Origin: SAR324 cluster bacterium
GTDB lineage: Bacteria > SAR324 > XYD2-FULL-50-16
Assembly (NCBI GenBank): GCA_028282885.1
Contig: JANQGX010000038.1
Location: forward strand, 124,001-188,000
DNA length: 64,000 bases
Direction of reading: 5' to 3'
In this document: positions 48,024 through 58,235 of the stretch, piece by piece
Numbering within the stretch: position 1 is the stretch's first letter
How the letters are laid out: each line of letters opens with the position of its first letter
Translations under genes and position numbers: made by a program
Notes under the pieces: generated by a model
Databases searched by the model: none
The model's input: the letters and a program-made list of their open reading frames with translations, nothing else
Told to the model about the DNA's origin: nothing

Positions 48024-48937
48024 TTTCTTAACCTCGGATTCATAATCTCCCGCAACTGGTCGGCAACAAGATTGATACTGGTTATAGTGATCAAAAGGGC
48101 AATCCCGGGAAAGAAGCTGATCCAGTATTTGCCGCTTAGCATATACTCATACCCGTTGGAAATCAGCAATCCCAGGGAAGGCTCGGTAATGGGAAGTCCG
48201 ATTCCGAGGAAGGAAAGGGTTGCTTCCAACGCAATCGCATTAGCCACCTCCACGGTTCCCACAACGATCAGGGGTGGCAGACAGTTCGGCAGGAGATGCT
48301 TCAAAAGAATCCTCCAGGTCCCCAATGCAAGGCAATCAGCCGCCTCAATATACTCCTTGCGGCTTTCCACCAAAGCGGAAGAACGAACGGTTCTGGCGAA
48401 GTACACCCATTGGGACGCCACCAAAGCAATGACAACCTTATCAACCCCGCGTCCCAAAATAGCCAGGAGTATTAAAGCGATTAAAATTGCGGGAAATCCG
48501 AGCTGGATATCAACAATCCTCATAATGACCGAGTCGATCCTGCCTCCGAAATAACCGGAGATCAAACCAACCGTGAGCCCGATGATCAAAGCGGCCAAAC
48601 CGCTCATCACCCCGACACCCAGGCTGATCCTCAGGCCGTAAAAGATGGCGCTCAGCATATCCCGTCCCTGGTCATCGGTACCGAGAACATAGATCGCACC
48701 GTCCGGACTTTTTTCACCAGGAGGCAGCCGACCATCCATGAAATCGATCTGTGCCAGGTCATACGGATTTTGGGGAGAGATATAAGGCGCCAGGACGGCT
48801 ATCATAATTACCAGAACCAGGACAATGAAGCCGATAACCGCGAGTTTACTTTCACAAAAATTGGCGACAAAACGGGCTGCGGGAGATTGTGCTCCCACGG
48901 GCTGTTTGCCGTTTTCGGGTTGTCTGTTCTGTTTCAT
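48020..48937 (-). CDS. dppC: Oligopeptide/dipeptide ABC transporter permease
   Basis: 305 aa; VLGTDDQGRDMLSAIFYGLRISLGVG, EATLSFLGIGLP. Confidence 0.9.
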   Translation of the reverse strand: MKQNRQPENGKQPVGAQSPAARFVANFCESKLAVIGFIVLVLVIMIAVLAPYISPQNPYDLAQIDFMDGRLPPGEKSPDGAIYVLGTDDQGRDMLSAIFYGLRISLGVGVMSGLAALIIGLTVGLISGYFGGRIDSVIMRIVDIQLGFPAILIALILLAILGRGVDKVVIALVASQWVYFARTVRSSALVESRKEYIEAADCLALGTWRILLKHLLPNCLPPLIVVGTVEVANAIALEATLSFLGIGLPITEPSLGLLISNGYEYMLSGKYWISFFPGIALLITITSINLVADQLREIMNPRLRK

Positions 48938-49911
48938 TCTTTTTTCTCCCCGAGTCTAACCCTGGGATCAAGCAGGGAGTAAAGAATATCAACCACCATG
49001 TTGACCAGGATGAATATGGTGACCGTCACCAGCAGGTAAGCGACGATTACAGGTCGATCGAGAAGATTGATCGAATCGATGATCAGTTTCCCCATTCCCG
49101 GCCAGGCAAAAACGGTCTCCGTAACCACGGCAAATGCGATGATGGCACCGAATTCAAGCCCCAGGACAGTGACAATGGGAATCAGGATGTTCTTCATCAC
49201 ATGCAGAAAGATCACCCTGCGGGTTGAAAGCCCCTTTGCCCTGGCAAATTTCACAAAATCCAGCGGCAGGGTCTCCTGCATACCGGCCCGCGTCAATCTT
49301 ATTACCAGGGAAAGTGAGAAGAGTGAGAGATTAATCGCCGGTAACAGAATGTGTTTCAACCCATCCGGGGTAAAAATACTGAACTCGATCCCCAGCAGGG
49401 CAACCGTTTCCCCTCTTCCCATGGTAGGAAGCCATCCCAGTTTTACACTGAAGAACATCACCAGCATTATCCCCACCCAAAAACTGGGCAGACTGAATCC
49501 GAGGATAGAGCCGGCCATGATCCCACGTCCCGCAAATGAATCGGGTCGCAGCCCTGCCCACATGCCGAGGGGTATCCCCAGAATGATGGTGATGCAGATC
49601 GCGACAAAAGCCAGTTCAAAAGTCGCGGGCAACCGCTGCAGGATGAGCTTGATGGCAGAAATGTTGTGGATAAACGAATTGCCGAAATCACCTTTCAAGG
49701 CTGATTTCAAAAAGGTTGCGTATTGAATATGTAAAGGCTGATCCAATCCCAGATCACGGGTGATTTTAGCGACCTCTTCCTGTGTCGCCCTGGGATCAAC
49801 CAATAGCTTCACCGGATTTCCCAATGTGTAGACTCCGATGAAGACTATTAAGGACACCAGAAAAAGCACCAAAATGCTCTGGGTAAATCTTCTGATCAGA
49901 AAAACGGTCAT
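48934..49911 (-). CDS. dppB: Oligopeptide/dipeptide ABC transporter permease
   Basis: 325 aa; IRRFTQSILVLFLVSLIVF, LPAINLSLFSLSLVIRLTRAGM, FAKAKGLS-type motif FARAKGLSTRRVI. Confidence 0.9.
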   Translation of the reverse strand: MTVFLIRRFTQSILVLFLVSLIVFIGVYTLGNPVKLLVDPRATQEEVAKITRDLGLDQPLHIQYATFLKSALKGDFGNSFIHNISAIKLILQRLPATFELAFVAICITIILGIPLGMWAGLRPDSFAGRGIMAGSILGFSLPSFWVGIMLVMFFSVKLGWLPTMGRGETVALLGIEFSIFTPDGLKHILLPAINLSLFSLSLVIRLTRAGMQETLPLDFVKFARAKGLSTRRVIFLHVMKNILIPIVTVLGLEFGAIIAFAVVTETVFAWPGMGKLIIDSINLLDRPVIVAYLLVTVTIFILVNMVVDILYSLLDPRVRLGEKKE

Positions 49912-49941
49912 TAGCCTAGTCCTTCATTGCGGTGAAAATAT

Positions 49942-49971
49942 AGGGAGACCGATTCTCACCAAGGTCTCCCT
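49942..49971. other. Stem-loop between dppA (SBP) and dppB
   Basis: AGGGAGACC (49942-49950) pairs perfectly with GGTCTCCCT (49963-49971), loop 12 nt. Confidence 0.7.
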
Positions 49972-49982
49972 TTTCGCCGGTA

Positions 49983-51551
49983 CTAATCTTTTACCGCGTT
50001 CATTGCCAGGGTTGATTCATCCGCCCTTGGTGTGAACTTGATACCCCTGCGAGCCGCAGCGATGGTATACTGGGTATGCAGTGGAATCAGTGCAAAATCC
50101 TCCATTGCAATTTTTGAAGCCTGTTGTTCCATCTGATCCCGTTTTTTGGCATCAACCGTTACCAGGGCTTTTTCAATGAGGCGATCAAACGCAGGATTAC
50201 CATAACCACCTGCATTATACTGACCCATTCCTTTCTCCTTGGAGTAGGTGTGCATCAGGCCAACCAATCCGTCGGATTCCAGTGGAGAGTTTCCCCATCC
50301 CAACAGACCGAATGCCAGTTCTGTCCCCGGGGGGCCCAGTTTGGGAAAGAACACGGCCTTGGGCATGGTATCAACCTTCACTTTGAGTCCGATTCTGGAC
50401 AGCATTTGACCGACTGCCTGACAGATTTTGGCATCATTTACATAGCGATCGTTAGGTCCGTGAACTGTGATACCAAATCCATTGGGATAACCGGCCTTTG
50501 CCAGCAGTTGCTTGGCGAACTTCGGATCGTATTCGGGGTTTTTCAAATCGTCGTTATATCCAAACCAGCCGCTTGGAATCGTCTGTGATTCGGCTGTAGC
50601 CAATCCGTCCATTACCCTTGATACGATGGCATCCCGATTGATACCGGCAGAAATTGCATATCGAACCAGGGGATTTCTCAGCGGGTTTTCCGGTAACGGA
50701 TTTCCCTTGAGATCTGTCAGGTAAGGGGATGTATCAGCTTCGACGTTCACAAAGAGATAGATAATACGATCGGATGATCTCTTGAATACCTTCAGGTTAC
50801 TTCGTTTTTCCAGGGCTGCAACCTGTACCGGGGGAACAAAGTCGATCAGATCAACATCGCCACCCATTAAAGCGGCCACACGGGCTGCGTCATCGCTGAT
50901 GATTTTAAAGGTGAGATTCTTCCAAACCGGTTTCTCGCCCCAATACCCGTTATATCTTTGAAGAATCAGACGATCACCAGATACATACTTTACAAACTTA
51001 TACGGACCTGTTCCGATGGTGGCCTTTCCCGAATTAAAACCTGCCGTGGATGCACCCTTTGCCGCCTTTTCGGACACAATAATCACCTCCGAAAGATTCT
51101 TAGGCAGGAAAGGATTGATCTCCTTGGTCTTAAATTGAATCGTGTAATCATTAACCACCTTGGTACTTTTGATGGAGCGAATAACACCGGTAAAAGGATT
51201 GGGACTGTTGGGAACTTCCGGGATACGCTTGATGGAAAACAGCACATCTTTGGCGGTAAAAGGGCTACCATCATGGAATTTCACGCCCTTGCGCAGTTTA
51301 AATTCCCAGGTGGTATCGTCCAATGCTTTCCAGGATGTGGCCAGACCGGGTTTCAGGTTGGAGTTTTCGTCCGACTGAACCAGCACGCCGAAAATGTGCC
51401 TGGCATAAGCCAGGTTTGTTGATAGATATGAGAAATGGGGATCAATGGCCGGTTCTGCCCTGGCCCCGATCACAAGATCTTCTGCCGAAGCGTTGGCAAA
51501 GGTAAAAACCATCGCCAACAAGATTCCGAGTTGCACAATTCTTCTTTGCAT
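49983..51551 (-). CDS. dppA: ABC transporter periplasmic substrate-binding protein (SBP_bac_5)
   Basis: 522 aa with signal peptide; TSWKALDDTTWEFKLRKGVKFHDGSPFTAKDVLFSIKRI, GTGPYKFVKYVSGDRLILQRYNGYWG. Confidence 0.92.
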   Translation of the reverse strand: MQRRIVQLGILLAMVFTFANASAEDLVIGARAEPAIDPHFSYLSTNLAYARHIFGVLVQSDENSNLKPGLATSWKALDDTTWEFKLRKGVKFHDGSPFTAKDVLFSIKRIPEVPNSPNPFTGVIRSIKSTKVVNDYTIQFKTKEINPFLPKNLSEVIIVSEKAAKGASTAGFNSGKATIGTGPYKFVKYVSGDRLILQRYNGYWGEKPVWKNLTFKIISDDAARVAALMGGDVDLIDFVPPVQVAALEKRSNLKVFKRSSDRIIYLFVNVEADTSPYLTDLKGNPLPENPLRNPLVRYAISAGINRDAIVSRVMDGLATAESQTIPSGWFGYNDDLKNPEYDPKFAKQLLAKAGYPNGFGITVHGPNDRYVNDAKICQAVGQMLSRIGLKVKVDTMPKAVFFPKLGPPGTELAFGLLGWGNSPLESDGLVGLMHTYSKEKGMGQYNAGGYGNPAFDRLIEKALVTVDAKKRDQMEQQASKIAMEDFALIPLHTQYTIAAARRGIKFTPRADESTLAMNAVKD

Positions 51552-51732
51552 GTCACCTCCTTATTTTTAACTGTTAGGATAATCCTCTGTTTCCGCAAAA
51601 AAAGGAAAGGGGCTATCTTAAAGCATGGGTCGCCCCGGTTCGAAGTGAAACAGCCACTCCGATTACCGATGGCGCAGAATTCGGATCGAAATTCCTTTAC
51701 GACCCCGGGAAGAAAACCGTCTACACACGGAA

Positions 51733-52902
51733 TTATAACATTTCCAGGTATATCTCCTTCACTTCCTCCACATTGCAAACATGGGGGTGTGATTCAAGGC
51801 AACCAGCCATATACCCGGTTGCATCGCCGGCAAGCTTATCCAGATCCTCCTCTTTAACACCAAAATCCCGGAGTCTCAGGTTAATGCCGGTCTCTTCGAT
51901 CAACTCCCCGATAGCAATGACACCGCATTTCGCCGCTGCCTTGGGGCTCATATTATAGACACTGACGCCGAGGGCTTCGGCGATATTTCTGAATTTGGGA
52001 AAATTCAACATCCAGGTTCTCTTCATCACCGGTAACAGCCCCATCACAATCGCTTCGCCATGGCCGATATTATACCAGCCACCCAGTGGGTGGGCCAACG
52101 CATGAACCAGCGTTACCCCGCTGACAGCGATGGCTGCTCCTGCCAGTGCAGCTCCCCATGCCATCCCTGATCGGGCCTCCGGATTTGCGCCATCGTGAAC
52201 GGCTGCAGGCAGGTGAAGACCAATCTGCCGAATAGCTTCCAGGGCCAGCATATCGGAATAGGCGCTTGCATCAACGCTGATGTATGCTTCAAGCGCATGG
52301 GATAGGGCGTCCAGCCCGGTAGTTGCAGTCAGATTTGACGGAATGGTGACCATTAGCTTCGGATCGATCAGGGCCATTTTCGGATAGAGAGATTCGCTGT
52401 ACAATCCCCGTTTGACATTGGTTTCAGGATTCACCAGCACCGACACTGCCGTCATTTCAGCCCCGGTACCGGAAGTTGTCGGAATCGCAATCATGGGAAG
52501 CGCCTTGGCGGTGATCTCTCCGACCGGTCTGCCCGGTTCGTTAACATAATGCCAAACATTCCCTTCATGGGTAAGAGCAACGGCGACGGCCTTGGCAAAA
52601 TCAATGGAACTGCCGCCTCCAACACCGATGATAAACTCAATATTGAGGTCTTTATATGTCTCAGCCGCCTGATCGACCAGTGAGCAGCGGGGATTGGGTT
52701 CCACCTCTGAAAAAGTATATGAGACAATCCCCGCTGCGGAGAGAGCTTCCTCGATTTTTCTGGCCAAACCGCTTTCGGCAAGAAATCGGTCGATAATCAC
52801 CACAGCCGCTTTTCCGTACTGCCTGGTCTGTTCTCCGACAGTCTTGAGAGAACCGCTGCCAAAGACGATTCTGGTGGGAAGATAAGCCTCGAAACCGGTC
52901 AT
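51733..52902 (-). CDS. Iron-containing alcohol dehydrogenase
   Basis: 389 aa; VGGGSSIDFAKAVAV, IPTTSGTGAEMTAVSVL, DALSHALEAYIS, VHALAHPLGGWYNIGHGEA. Confidence 0.92.
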   Translation of the reverse strand: MTGFEAYLPTRIVFGSGSLKTVGEQTRQYGKAAVVIIDRFLAESGLARKIEEALSAAGIVSYTFSEVEPNPRCSLVDQAAETYKDLNIEFIIGVGGGSSIDFAKAVAVALTHEGNVWHYVNEPGRPVGEITAKALPMIAIPTTSGTGAEMTAVSVLVNPETNVKRGLYSESLYPKMALIDPKLMVTIPSNLTATTGLDALSHALEAYISVDASAYSDMLALEAIRQIGLHLPAAVHDGANPEARSGMAWGAALAGAAIAVSGVTLVHALAHPLGGWYNIGHGEAIVMGLLPVMKRTWMLNFPKFRNIAEALGVSVYNMSPKAAAKCGVIAIGELIEETGINLRLRDFGVKEEDLDKLAGDATGYMAGCLESHPHVCNVEEVKEIYLEML

Positions 52903-52927
52903 AGTATTCTCCTTGAGTTAAGATCCT

Positions 52928-53308
52928 TTAAACTTCCACAATCGACTCAATCTCAACCAACGCTCCTTTAGGTAAAGCAGCAACCTGGATGGTGGAACGG
53001 GCCGGTGGGTCGGTTTTGAAATAGCTGCCGTAGATCTCATTAACAGTCCCGAATTGATTGAGATCGACCAGAAAAATGGTGGTTTTGACCACATTTTCCA
53101 TGGATAGTTGCAGGCTTTTCAGTATTGCCTGAATATTGTCCATCACGTGCCTGGTCTGTTCCTCGATTCCACCTTCAACCATTTCGCCGGTTTTCGGGAG
53201 GAGCGGTATCTGTCCCGAAAGGTAGATGGTTTTTCCAACTTTCACGCCCTGTGAATAGGGGCCGATTGCTGCAGGTGCCTGATCTGTGCTGATGATTGTT
53301 TTATTCAT
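52928..53308 (-). CDS. ridA: RidA/YjgF-family enamine/imine deaminase
   Basis: STDQAPAAIGPYSQGVKVGKTIYLSGQIPL, RSTIQVAALPKGALVEIE. Start at MNKTIIS (ORF track start 53350). Confidence 0.92.
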   Translation of the reverse strand: MNKTIISTDQAPAAIGPYSQGVKVGKTIYLSGQIPLLPKTGEMVEGGIEEQTRHVMDNIQAILKSLQLSMENVVKTTIFLVDLNQFGTVNEIYGSYFKTDPPARSTIQVAALPKGALVEIESIVEV

Positions 53309-53434
53309 TTTGTAATCCTTGCTTGGGTTCATTATTGATGACGGTGTCATCTTTTCATGCGGAAACCGGTACTGTGCCCAATCCGACTAATCTGAAATAA
53401 CTGGTAAACTCGTTTTAGCGGTCAATACACGGTT

Positions 53435-54595
53435 TCAGATAACCGGTCCCACCGTGTAGATATCCATGGAGCGGGTATAACCCGAAATCTCAGCCTTGGT
53501 CTTTTTCCCTGATGCAATCGCGAGCAACTCATCCATGATATCTCGACCGTAGTCATTCAATGACTTCCTGCCATCGATTACACCGCTGAGGCAAAGATCC
53601 ATATGATCCTGAAGATGATGCCAGGTGTTCTCATTGGCTGTAATTTTTAATACCGGAACAAAGGGAAATCCCTGGGGCGCTCCTTTTCCGGTTGTAAATG
53701 CGATAATATTGCACCCCGCTGCTGCCAATCCGGTGAGGATTTCCGGTTCTCTGCCCGGGGAATCCATCACCACAAGTCCCTTTACCTCGGGTTGCTCTCC
53801 ATATTTGTATACGGCATTTACAGGAGCTGTTCCTGCCTTGGCTATGGCTCCCAGGGATTTCTCTTCGATTGTTGTCAGACCGCCCTTAATATTGCCGCCG
53901 GTGGGTTGTCCCCCACGAATATCACAACCGGTCGATTTGGCCCGATTCTCCATCTGTTTCACCAGCTCCAGAATCTGGTTTCCGATTTCTTCCGTACGTG
54001 CCTGCCTGGCGATAATGTGTTCGGCACCGATAAATTCGGTGACCTCTCCCAGGACCGATGTTCCGCCCAGTTTCACAATCTCATCGGAAGCGATTCCCAG
54101 GGCGGGATTGGCAAACAGACCGGATGTCGTATCTGAACTGCCACACTTAAGTCCCAGGATTAACTCCGATGCGGGAAAGCTCTCCCGTTTTGTCAGTGAG
54201 ACTTCATGGACCATCTCCTGGGCTTTCAGGCAACCTTCCGCAATTGCCTTTGCCGCACCACCAATATCCTGTATTACGATCGATGCCACACGTTTACCTG
54301 AAGCTTCGATCCCGGCTTTGACTTCCTCCACCACAACACTCTCACATCCAAGACTGATCAGGAGCACCGAGGCAAGATTGGGATTTTTACCCAAACCAAT
54401 CAGCGTTTCAGTCACCTGCTGTATGTCTATCGGTGTCTGGCAACAACCCTGCTGGTGAATAAACGACACGGTCCCATTAACACTCTCGGCAATGGATTCG
54501 GTAACTTCATTAGCGCAGACAACCGTTGAGAGGATTCCCACATAATTACGGGTGCCAACCTTTCCATCTGTTCTGCGATATCCCTGAAAAACCAT
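53435..54595 (-). CDS. UxaA-family (altronate/galactarate/sulfolactate-type) dehydratase/lyase, large subunit
   Basis: 386 aa; GYRRTDGKVGTRNYVGILSTVVCANEV, HQQGCCQTPID, LGLKCGSSDTTSGLFANPALG. Confidence 0.88.
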   Translation of the reverse strand: MVFQGYRRTDGKVGTRNYVGILSTVVCANEVTESIAESVNGTVSFIHQQGCCQTPIDIQQVTETLIGLGKNPNLASVLLISLGCESVVVEEVKAGIEASGKRVASIVIQDIGGAAKAIAEGCLKAQEMVHEVSLTKRESFPASELILGLKCGSSDTTSGLFANPALGIASDEIVKLGGTSVLGEVTEFIGAEHIIARQARTEEIGNQILELVKQMENRAKSTGCDIRGGQPTGGNIKGGLTTIEEKSLGAIAKAGTAPVNAVYKYGEQPEVKGLVVMDSPGREPEILTGLAAAGCNIIAFTTGKGAPQGFPFVPVLKITANENTWHHLQDHMDLCLSGVIDGRKSLNDYGRDIMDELLAIASGKKTKAEISGYTRSMDIYTVGPVI

Positions 54596-54625
54596 GGTAT
54601 TTCCGTTTGCTGTTATGAACGACTG

Positions 54626-54916
54626 TTAGTCCAGATCGCCCCTGCCGCGAAGACTTTCAACATTGTGTACATGAACCGTGTAACCCGGTTCGATCGTTTT
54701 CGTGGCTCTTCCGATTACTTCGTTATATTTAATAATATTGTCACCCTTCTCAATGTGGCGAAGTGCGATTTTATGACCGTACCGAATTGGTTCCGCTACC
54801 CTGAATTCGACAATGTCCTCTCCTTTTCTGATTTGAAAGGAGCTTTTCCCTTCAAGATCAGCGAGAACAGTTGCCACATTGTCTTCATTTGATAAAATAA
54901 TCGCCTCAATTTTCAT
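54626..54916 (-). CDS. UxaA-family small subunit (SAF domain)
   Basis: YGHKIALRHIEKGDNIIKYNEVIGRATKTIEPGYTVHVHNVESLRGRGD. Start likely MKIEAI (ORF track start 54931). Confidence 0.87.
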   Translation of the reverse strand: MKIEAIILSNEDNVATVLADLEGKSSFQIRKGEDIVEFRVAEPIRYGHKIALRHIEKGDNIIKYNEVIGRATKTIEPGYTVHVHNVESLRGRGDLD

Positions 54917-54938
54917 GATCTCTCCTGTCATCCGCTGT

Positions 54939-56105
54939 TCAGGATTTAAGGGGTAATTGCTTTAGCGCCGTCTCCATGCGATCAAATGCCTCTTTCAGAA
55001 CTGATTTGGAGGTCCCGACATTAATACGAACATGACCTTCGCCCGGTGGTCCGAATATTGATCCGCTGTGGACGGCTATCCGTGCTTCTTTTAACAGAAA
55101 GTCGGTCATCTCATCACTGCCCAGGTTATAGCCGGCCAGATTCGGAAACAGAAACGGGGTTGCTTCCGGAATCGGACACCAGACGGATGGCATGTCGGCT
55201 AATCTCCGGAGACCGTATTGGTGCATCTCGTCAATGTGTTGTCGAAGCTGCGGAAGCCAATCCGGACAATTCGTCAATGCCGCTTTGGCGGCGGCCTGGG
55301 CAGTGGTATCCGTATGAACTATGATGTCGTGGATCTGTTCTTTCATCAGCTTCATTCGTTTTCCCCGGTTAACCATGTAGGCGATGCGATAACCGGGAAT
55401 CCCGAAAGCCTTGCTAAATCCGAAAGAGGTGATTGTTCGTTCCATCATTTCCGGGGAGAGAGATGCGATACTGATATGTTTACCCTCGATAATCATATCC
55501 TCATAAAGCTCATCACTAAAGATCATCAAATCGTTCTCAAGAGCAATCTCGGCGATGGTTTCCAGCTCGGTTTTGGTAAAAACCCGACCACAGGGGTTGT
55601 GAGGATTGCATATCATCAACAGACGGGTTCGGGGAGTCACCAGGGATTTCAGCAGATCAAAATCGAGACCGCACCTGTTTTCATAATCAACCGGAAAATA
55701 AACCGGCGTTGCCCCTGCATTGAAAGTGTTCAACATAAAAGGCTGATAAGCGGGTGCCGGGCAGATTATGACCTCATCCCCGGGCTTGAGAATACTGTAG
55801 CAGGTGATAAAGATCGAAAACATGGTTCCCGGAATCATATGAACATCATCATAATCCGCGGGTATTCCGTTTACCCGGTTCAGTTTCTCACAGATGACAT
55901 CCAGAACATCCGGGTCGCCGGCATGCATACCATAGGGAGTACGATCCTCATTGATAACGTTTATTACGGCTTCCTTGATCTCATTAGGGGGAGGAAAATC
56001 GATATCCGCTACTGACAGAGCAATGACATCCTCGTCCCACCTGCCCCATTTCAATGCGGATCGCTTTCTTAAAAACGAATGGTCTACCTTGTCAAACAGT
56101 CCCAC
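54939..56105 (-). CDS. PatB/MalY-type aminotransferase / C-S beta-lyase
   Basis: 388 aa; SALKWGRWDEDVIALSVADIDFPPP, CNPHNPCGRVFTKTEL, ITSFGFSKAFGIPGYRIAY, HVRINVGTSKSVLKEAFDRM. Confidence 0.9.
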   Translation of the reverse strand: MGLFDKVDHSFLRKRSALKWGRWDEDVIALSVADIDFPPPNEIKEAVINVINEDRTPYGMHAGDPDVLDVICEKLNRVNGIPADYDDVHMIPGTMFSIFITCYSILKPGDEVIICPAPAYQPFMLNTFNAGATPVYFPVDYENRCGLDFDLLKSLVTPRTRLLMICNPHNPCGRVFTKTELETIAEIALENDLMIFSDELYEDMIIEGKHISIASLSPEMMERTITSFGFSKAFGIPGYRIAYMVNRGKRMKLMKEQIHDIIVHTDTTAQAAAKAALTNCPDWLPQLRQHIDEMHQYGLRRLADMPSVWCPIPEATPFLFPNLAGYNLGSDEMTDFLLKEARIAVHSGSIFGPPGEGHVRINVGTSKSVLKEAFDRMETALKQLPLKS

Positions 56106-56292
56106 AATACCTTTTATTGCTATAATTTAAATTGATGCTTTGATTCTGCATGTTAAGATGATTTTTAATTATTTTGATCGCCATGATCGATCCGTTATTG
56201 AACGGATTGGAAACCGAAAAGAAGAGGTCGATGACCGCCCAATGAGTTCAATAACTGACCGATTACGGATACATGCAGATGTTGGTTTGATA

Positions 56293-56970
56293 TTACTTTT
56301 TACTATGTACCGAATCCCTGGTTATGCGACTCTCTACGTTGTTCAGATGCCGGAACAGGGAATCGACAGCCTTCTCCTTATCATCATCAATAATGGCCTG
56401 GATAATCTCCTCATGCTCAGGCAGGGTTGCCCCCATATCTTCTTCCGATGCGAATGTGTCGCGAATCCTGAGAAGTTTCAAAGAGTTTTTCATGTTCTCA
56501 TAAACCGCGGCCAGCTTCTGATTCTCGGATGATAGAATGATAAAGGAATGAAACTCATCATCCACCGCAAGATAGGGTTCAACAGATCCTTCATCGACCA
56601 GATGCTTGTGTGCTTTTTTGAACTCCTTCCGGAACTTTCGGATTTCTTTTCGGTTCATGTTGGCAAATCCTCTCCGCAGAGCATGAATCTCCAGAGCAAG
56701 CCTCAGGTCAGCCAGATCCTTAAGCTCATCAGCCTCCAATACAGTGACAAAGAAACCCTTGCGGGGAACATGCTTGACAATATTTTCCTGCTCCAGAGCT
56801 TTCAACGCTTCTCTGATCGGCGTCTTGCTGATCTTCCAATCCTGGCTCAGCTTATCAATATTGATCTTCTCCCCAACTTTAAAAACCGCGTTGCTGAAAA
56901 TAGCTTTTCGCAACTGGTCATAAACCTGTGTAACAATATCCAGGTTGATAATTTGGGCTTCAAATCCCAT
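56293..56970 (-). CDS. GntR/FCD-family transcriptional regulator
   Basis: 225 aa; VYDQLRKAIFSNAVFKVGEKINIDKLSQDWKISKTPIREALKALEQENIVKHVPRKGFFV; FCD domain LRLALEIHALRRG...HLNNVESR. Confidence 0.9.
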   Translation of the reverse strand: MGFEAQIINLDIVTQVYDQLRKAIFSNAVFKVGEKINIDKLSQDWKISKTPIREALKALEQENIVKHVPRKGFFVTVLEADELKDLADLRLALEIHALRRGFANMNRKEIRKFRKEFKKAHKHLVDEGSVEPYLAVDDEFHSFIILSSENQKLAAVYENMKNSLKLLRIRDTFASEEDMGATLPEHEEIIQAIIDDDKEKAVDSLFRHLNNVESRITRDSVHSKK

Positions 56971-57202
56971 GAATGCTCCTTTTATGAATGCCTTGCTGTC
57001 GGTTTTTGAAACAGATTCGGATAAATCGGATCTGATATCTCGTATATGGTCGATTATTAATTCTTTGTCAACAGCAATTTTTCAATTCGGCAAAAGATTC
57101 GAGTAGTAACTCCTACTGCCCTTATCGGAGCACCTTTCCCCTTTCTCTTTCCGGCCAGATGAAATATATTCGCAAAAAGGTAAATTCAATTTGGGGAATG
57201 AC

Positions 57203-57865
57203 ATGACTGATCAGAAACTGGTTAAAGAGCTGTTTAGTGCTTATCCCGTATTATCGGAAATCAACCTGGAATCCGTTGGAGATGCTCTCTCCAAATCAGA
57301 GGTGGTCACTCTCGAAGCAGGCAAACCTGTTTTCGATGAGCTGCAACCCTGTGGGTTTTTCCCTTTCATTCTGAGCGGCAGGATCCGTGTTTACAAACAG
57401 TCAGTTCAAGGAAGGGAATTGTCGCTGTACAGTGTTTCAAGGGGAGACGTGTGCGTTGTCACAGCCGGTTGTCTGCTTGGGGATGAGCCTTACAATGCAT
57501 CAGGGATGGTGATGGAGGACAGTACCCTGTTGATGGTTCCTGCCGCTGCCTTTGATAAGCTCTTAGCTACAAAAGAGTTTCGGGAGTTTGTCTTTTCATT
57601 GATTTCGGAAAGGATACTGGGCCTGATGCAATTGGTTGAGGAGGTCTCCTTCCACAAGTTGGACAAACGTCTGGCTTCACTCCTGCTCAGACGAGGCAGT
57701 CGTTTGGAGGTCTCTCACCAGGAGTTGGCGGACGAGCTGGGTACGGTTCGGGAAATGGTGACCAGATTATTAAATGGTTTTTCCGAAACCGGTCTTATTG
57801 CATTGGGGCGTGGACGCATTGAGATAATTGATAAATCGGCGTTAAAACGGTTGGTTGACAGTTAG
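57203..57865 (+). CDS. Crp/Fnr-family regulator
   Basis: cNMP-binding-like domain and wHTH RGSRLEVSHQELADELGTVREMVTRLLNGFSETGLIALGRGRIEI. ATG at 57203 (ORF track uses TTG at 57191). Confidence 0.88.
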   Translation: MTDQKLVKELFSAYPVLSEINLESVGDALSKSEVVTLEAGKPVFDELQPCGFFPFILSGRIRVYKQSVQGRELSLYSVSRGDVCVVTAGCLLGDEPYNASGMVMEDSTLLMVPAAAFDKLLATKEFREFVFSLISERILGLMQLVEEVSFHKLDKRLASLLLRRGSRLEVSHQELADELGTVREMVTRLLNGFSETGLIALGRGRIEIIDKSALKRLVDS

Positions 57866-58235
57866 TCAAAACCGAGATTAGCAGCTAAAACATACCCGGC
57901 ATAACCTGAGCAACGCTACTGCCTTATCTGAGCCTGCCCGCCTGTTTACCGCAAGTTGAATACTGCTTTTCAATCATTGTTTTGTTGAATCCGGAGTCAG
58001 AGTTGTATCAAAGCCCGACCGGGCGGAAGAGAAGTCGCTGGAGATCAAACGTAACTTAAGTCACATACTCGCTGCCTTTAAGTTGATATAAAGAGAAACA
58101 GTTTTTGATCAGCAACATTTGGGACGTTCGATCACCTCGGTTGCTCAGGCAATAACGACAGTTGAAATTGTGATCGAAAAGAACCGGGAATACTGCTGTA
58201 ACCATCATAACGATAGCATTGAAAAGGAGAACAGA

